Positions 5,798-8,910 of a DNA stretch of 8,910 nt are shown in pieces (the first letter of the stretch is position 1; each line of letters opens with the position of its first letter). The notes beneath the pieces are model-generated. The model saw only the letters and a list, made by a program, of their open reading frames with translations. It did not search any database and was not told the origin of the DNA. This DNA is from JBEKZQ01 sp049509675. GTDB lineage: Bacteria; Planctomycetota; Planctomycetia; Pirellulales; Thermoguttaceae. The translations under genes were made by a program, and so were the position numbers. The stretch is from contig JBEKZQ010000263.1 of NCBI GenBank assembly GCA_049509675.1, forward strand, positions 1-8,910, read 5' to 3'.

Positions 5798-7324
5798 ATG
5801 TCGTTCACCTCGAAGTGTCCAAAATGTCAGGAACAAGTGACCGTGCCGGCCGGATTGGAGCCCGAGGCGGTCGTGCGTTGCCCGGTTTGCGCGGTGGAAT
5901 ATCCGCTGAGCGAGGCCCTGGCCTTGGCCCCCCCCGCCCTGATCATCGTGAGCCGGCCGGCGGCCGCCAGCCTGCCGACAGTGGAAGAGGTTGCAGCGGA
6001 AGACATGCCGCTGGTCGAGGCGCCGGAAGTTGTCGACGAGGAAGTGCATTTTCGGCTTGCCGGCGAGTCAGAGCAGTTGGCCGAGCCGTCGGAACCGGCC
6101 GCGGCCGAGGAGGAAGTGGACTTCGTCGCGCTTACCGGCCAGGCCAAACCCGAGGGCGCCGCGCCGCCCGCCATGCCTGGCGAAGCCCCCGCGCCCCGCC
6201 GCCGCCGCCGTCCCCGCGAGCCCCATCCCATCCGCATGGGCATCGGAATGTTGATCTCCGGGGCCTTGGCCATCGCAGTGGGCTACTATCTGGCCAACTT
6301 CTTCGGCGGATCGCAATACGACATCTGGCATATCTACTTGCCGGGTGTGAAGCATACCTACAAGTACCGGGGCCATGCGGAAACCGCGCAAGCCAAGGAC
6401 GACAAGAAAGCCGAGACCAACGGCAAACTCGAGGCCAATGCCGGCAAGGCGCCGACTCAGCCCGCGCCCCCGCCAACACCGCCCGTTGCGCCGAAGCCGC
6501 AGCCCGAATCCGCGGCGAAACCGCAAGCGAAAACGAAGCCGCAGCCCGCGCCCGAGACGACCGACACCGAGATCGAAACGCCGGAGCCGGCCATGACCGA
6601 CCCTTCGTTGCCCGCCGACCCTGGCATAACGCCCATCGCCCCGCCGGAACTGAAAGCAGAACCCAAGCCGGTGGCCGCCGAGTCGAAGCCCGAGCCCAAG
6701 GCCGCGAAGCCGGCTAGCGAATCAAAACCCGTTCCCGAATCAAAACCGGAATCCCAACCGGCACCGCCCGCCACGTACATCGGACCGCATCAGCCGCCCT
6801 CCTTCGAGGCAGCCGAGTTGGACAAGGCGCTTGCGGCCGTGGTGGCCGCTAAGCCGACCGCCCTGGTTAACGCCGAGGTCTACGAGAAGATCCGCCGCCT
6901 GGCGGAAGTCGTCACGTTTGCGAGGTCCACGGTCGACAATCCCCATGACGCAGCCCAGAAGAAACTGGTTCGCGACATGATCGAGCAAATCGGCGCGGAC
7001 GCGGGCGGCGCCGATAAGGTCTCGGAACTGACAAGGGCGTGGTTGGTGGGCGACAAGCAAGCCTCGGGTGGCATCCTCTTGATCGGCACCGTAACCAACG
7101 CCAAGTCCAAGGACGGACTCAGCGGAGCGGCGGTGCGGATGGGGGGGACCGACCTGATCGTCGTCGTTCATACCCAGCCCTTGGGCGTGCAAGAGGGCGA
7201 CGTGGTTGCCGTTCTCGGCAGCGTGATCGACCAACCGTCGAAGAACCTGGAAGGGTATCACGGAACGCAGTCGCGCGTGGTTTGGTCCGGCATGATCGTC
7301 AAGCTTCCGCCGGCCAAGAAGTAG
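5798..7324 (+). CDS. Zinc-ribbon protein with one membrane segment, Pro/Lys-rich linker and C-terminal domain
   Basis: A 508-residue protein of unknown role with a clear modular layout. Residues 1-35 form a zinc ribbon, CPKC (7-10) and CPVC (28-31). Residues 36-130 are acidic and Ala/Glu-rich. A run of five arginines at about 134-138 precedes a hydrophobic segment at about 147-169 (GMLISGALAIAVGYYLANFF), so the zinc ribbon should be cytoplasmic and the rest outside by the positive-inside rule. Residues 190-325 are a low-complexity Pro/Lys/Glu/Ala linker with repeated PKPEP-like units, suited to crossing a periplasm. A folded domain follows at about 330-508; its end (from about 423) has a beta-rich pattern (IGTVTNAK, GDVVAVLGSVID, WSGMIVKL) suggestive of an OB-like fold. 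In-frame ATGs also occur at 5720 and 5780; I chose 5798 because the zinc ribbon then begins at residue 7 and the upstream codons show no domain. Confidence 0.8.
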   Translation: MSFTSKCPKCQEQVTVPAGLEPEAVVRCPVCAVEYPLSEALALAPPALIIVSRPAAASLPTVEEVAAEDMPLVEAPEVVDEEVHFRLAGESEQLAEPSEPAAAEEEVDFVALTGQAKPEGAAPPAMPGEAPAPRRRRRPREPHPIRMGIGMLISGALAIAVGYYLANFFGGSQYDIWHIYLPGVKHTYKYRGHAETAQAKDDKKAETNGKLEANAGKAPTQPAPPPTPPVAPKPQPESAAKPQAKTKPQPAPETTDTEIETPEPAMTDPSLPADPGITPIAPPELKAEPKPVAAESKPEPKAAKPASESKPVPESKPESQPAPPATYIGPHQPPSFEAAELDKALAAVVAAKPTALVNAEVYEKIRRLAEVVTFARSTVDNPHDAAQKKLVRDMIEQIGADAGGADKVSELTRAWLVGDKQASGGILLIGTVTNAKSKDGLSGAAVRMGGTDLIVVVHTQPLGVQEGDVVAVLGSVIDQPSKNLEGYHGTQSRVVWSGMIVKLPPAKK

Positions 7325-7352
7325 CGATCCGACGTAGAAGGGCGTTTGGCGT

Positions 7353-7418
<66 letters not shown>

Positions 7419-7479
7419 GTTCTTTCACGTCTTGCACCAAACCCCGAAAGAGCCATTTTTCGTCCACTGGGAATTCGGG

Positions 7480-7508
7480 TTGCTTCCCGGCCGAGAAAAG
7501 CTTATGAT
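7480..7508 (+). promoter_or_regulatory. Probable feoAB promoter
   Basis: TTGCTT (7480-7485; 3 of 6 to the -35 consensus) and TATGAT (7503-7508; 5 of 6 to the -10 consensus) are spaced by 17 bp. Transcription would begin near 7515, about 36 bases ahead of the feoA ATG. A Fur-box-like palindrome covers the expected start site. Confidence 0.5.
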
Positions 7509-7510
7509 AG

Positions 7511-7525
7511 TGATACTGAGTCTCA
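7511..7525 (+). promoter_or_regulatory. Fur-box-like operator at the feoAB start site
   Basis: TGATACT-G-AGTCTCA is a 7-1-7 palindrome with 6 of 7 base pairs matched between halves. Against the Fur 7-1-7 consensus TGATAAT-n-ATTATCA it agrees at 6 of 7 and 5 of 7 positions. It sits just downstream of the -10 box and over the predicted transcription start, where a bound repressor would block initiation. Given that the genes import ferrous iron, repression by an iron-loaded Fur-type regulator is the likely role. No regulator gene is in the window. Confidence 0.5.
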
Positions 7526-7550
7526 ATTCAGATTTCCCGCCAGGACTGTC

Positions 7551-7805
7551 ATGGGCAAGGGCTCGATTCCGCTCCGCGATCTCCAGGCCGGCCAGACGGC
7601 GCAGATCAGCCGCATCCTCGGTCCGGCCGATGACGTGCATCGGCTGGAGGAGTTCGGCGTTCGCGGCGGGGCGTGGATTGAAATGTTCCGGCCCGGCAAC
7701 CCCTGCATCATCCGCATGGCCGGCAACAAGCTTTGCATTCGCGCGGACGAGTTGCTTCGCGTCTTCGTAACACCATGCCCGCCGCTACCCGGCCCGCCCT
7801 TGTAA
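7551..7805 (+). CDS. feoA: Ferrous iron transport protein A
   Basis: An 84-residue protein of the usual FeoA size, with the SH3-like pattern of the family: PLRDLQAGQTAQISRI, then RLEEFGVRGGAWIEMFRPGNPCIIRMAGNKLCIRADELLRVFV. FeoA is a small cytoplasmic protein needed for Fe(II) uptake by FeoB, probably by contacting its cytoplasmic domain. The ATG at 7551 is preceded by AGGA five bases upstream; the frame is open further upstream, but that region carries the promoter and repeat and is not coding. The last ten or so residues (TPCPPLPGPPL) fall in the overlap with feoB and are unlikely to be part of the fold. The 31-bp overlap with feoB suggests translational coupling. Confidence 0.9.
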   Translation: MGKGSIPLRDLQAGQTAQISRILGPADDVHRLEEFGVRGGAWIEMFRPGNPCIIRMAGNKLCIRADELLRVFVTPCPPLPGPPL

Positions 7806-8910
7806 CCATCGCCCTGATCGGCAACCCGAACACGGGCAAGTCGACGCTCTTTAGCGCGCTGGCCGGCATCCGTCAGCACGTGGGCAACTATCCCGGCGTG
7901 ACGGTGGAGAAGAAGACCGGCCGCATGGAGCACGCCGGCCAAGAGTACGAGTTGATCGATTTGCCGGGACTGTACAGTCTGGCCGCCCGCTCGCGCGATG
8001 AAATGGTGGCGGTGGACGTGCTGCTGGGCCGCCGCAAAGACGTTCCGCCCGTCGACGGCGTCGTGTGCATTCTGGATGCGAGCAACCTACAGCGGCATTT
8101 GTACCTGCTCAGCCAGGTCCTGGAGCTGGGGTTGCCGACCGTGGTGGCGGTGAACATGCTCGACGTGGCTTCGGCCCGCGGCATTCGCGTCGATCTGGCG
8201 CGGCTCGAAGCGCGATTGGGCGTTCCGGTGCTGCCGATCCAGGCGCATCGCAAGATCGGCCTGGACGCGTTGCTGGCCGCGATCGGCGCGATGCTCGACA
8301 CAGCGCGGGCCGAGGCGGCGCCGCTGTTCCCGGCGGTTTTTGAACGCGAAGTGGATCGCCTGGCGGCGCTGCTGGCCTGCGGCGGATTCCACGCTGCGCC
8401 GGAGCGGCGAGGTCGGGCCCCGCGCTGGTTCGCCTGCGGCGGTTGCACCGCGGCGTGCTGTCACTTCGCACTCCAAAAAACCCCTCACCCTAACCCTCTC
8501 CCGCAAGGGGAGATGGGACCGGTTCCGAAAGCCGCGACGCCTGCCGCCGCTGCCGGTGATTCCGCCAGTGGGGGCGGTGGGGGCATTGTCCTGCCGCGGT
8601 GCCTGGTGCGGCGGCTGCTGCTGGACATCAACGGTTATCTGCAAGACGCTCTCTTGCCGCAATGCGACGGTCATCTTGGCCAGCACCTGGCCGCGGCCCG
8701 CGCCCGGCTGGCCGAGGCCGGCTGCGTGGTGCCGGCGGTCGAGACCACGGCCCGCTACGGCTGGGCCGTGACCACGCTGGGGGGCGTGGTGAGCGAACCG
8801 CGCCACTATCGGCAGACCGCGACGGACCGCATCGACGGGCTGCTCACGCACCGCCTCTGGGGCATGTTGGCGTTCGCCGTGTTGATGTTCTTGATCTTTC
8901 AAGCCGTCTT
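7775..8910 (+). CDS. feoB: Ferrous iron transporter B, N-terminal part (cut by window end)
   Basis: The first 378 codons of FeoB, the membrane Fe(II) transporter with a cytoplasmic G domain. G1 is GNPNTGKS (residues 16-23), the switch I region is HVGNYPGVTVEKKTG, G3 is DLPG (62-65) and G4 is NMLD (127-130). The helical GDI domain follows; its last part, ARYGWAVTTLGGVVSEP...TDRIDGLLTHRLWG, leads into the first membrane helix from about residue 362. That is about 80 residues later than in E. coli FeoB as I recall it. Part of the excess is a low-complexity stretch at about 200-272 inside the GDI region, rich in Gly, Ala, Pro and Cys, which contains TPHPNPLPQGE encoded by a palindromic repeat (8481-8520). 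The reading frame stays open throughout. The ATG at 7775 lacks a clear ribosome-binding site; coupling with feoA, which it overlaps by 31 bp, probably drives initiation. Confidence 0.93.
   Translation, partial: MPAATRPALVTIALIGNPNTGKSTLFSALAGIRQHVGNYPGVTVEKKTGRMEHAGQEYELIDLPGLYSLAARSRDEMVAVDVLLGRRKDVPPVDGVVCILDASNLQRHLYLLSQVLELGLPTVVAVNMLDVASARGIRVDLARLEARLGVPVLPIQAHRKIGLDALLAAIGAMLDTARAEAAPLFPAVFEREVDRLAALLACGGFHAAPERRGRAPRWFACGGCTAACCHFALQKTPHPNPLPQGEMGPVPKAATPAAAAGDSASGGGGGIVLPRCLVRRLLLDINGYLQDALLPQCDGHLGQHLAAARARLAEAGCVVPAVETTARYGWAVTTLGGVVSEPRHYRQTATDRIDGLLTHRLWGMLAFAVLMFLIFQAV
8481..8520 (+). repeat. Palindromic repeat inserted in frame within feoB
   Basis: The sequence has a CCCTCACCCTAA lead, then CCCTCTCCC (8494-8502) facing GGGAGATGG (8508-8516) with one mismatch. 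The 26 bases at 8494-8519 equal the reverse complement of 2627-2652 at 25 positions. In the feoB frame it reads TPHPNPLPQGEM (residues 236-247). From memory, this palindromic type, with its HPNPLPQGE translation, is a common dispersed repeat of bacterial genomes; that was not checked by search. It adds no stop codon and leaves the frame intact. Confidence 0.8.

Noticed and set aside
8369..8590. feoB as a pseudogene broken by the repeat
   Set aside because: The frame is intact through the insert, and conserved FeoB sequence resumes in the same frame up to the membrane helix.
8087..8902. Minus-strand open frame of 271 codons within feoB
   Set aside because: The plus strand encodes unmistakable FeoB G motifs and the lead-in to the first membrane helix; the antisense translation is low-complexity His/Arg/Gln-rich.

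Overview
The window is high-GC chromosomal DNA, most likely from a planctomycete (Pirellulales-like). The inference rests on gene content: a paired M16 peptidase operon, a zinc-ribbon/proline-rich single-pass membrane protein, a BshB1-type deacetylase and a FeoA-FeoB pair. It also rests on the density of short inverted-repeat families between genes. No search was run, so the lineage call is an inference. I found no rRNA, tRNA, CRISPR array, phage gene or transposase.

Layout from left to right. (1) The 3' end of aconitase, on + (1-378). (2) A 120-bp MITE-like palindromic element (417-536) flanked by a 5-bp direct repeat, lying between aconitase and a convergent gene. (3) A small membrane-anchored protein of unknown function on - (556-1056), with its own promoter. 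(4) A GGTGCCAC-type inverted repeat (1214-1314). (5) A probable minus-strand operon read from 4538 down to 1323: GNAT acetyltransferase, inactive M16 subunit, active M16 subunit. (6) A bshB1-like deacetylase on - (4775-5467). (7) A 330-bp gene-free stretch with two complex inverted repeats. (8) A zinc-ribbon membrane protein on + (5798-7324). (9) A second GGTGCCAC-type repeat, then a promoter with a Fur-box-like palindrome, then feoA (7551-7805) overlapping feoB (7775 to the window end).

How the genes work together. The two M16 genes look like the two halves of a heterodimeric zinc peptidase: one keeps the HxxEH...E zinc site and the other keeps the R/Y substrate-binding pair, each having lost the other's motif. 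FeoA and FeoB form a ferrous-iron uptake unit, probably iron-repressed. The remaining genes are single housekeeping or unknown functions.

The most notable signals are in the repeats. A palindromic repeat whose translation contains HPNPLPQGE lies in frame inside feoB, and a 25/26 identical inverted copy sits between the two M16 genes. Other items are the MITE-like element with a target-site-like duplication, two members of a GGGTGCCAC...GTGGCACCC family, and a TTTCGNNN array with exact 8-bp period. I see no convincing new defence or mobile system.
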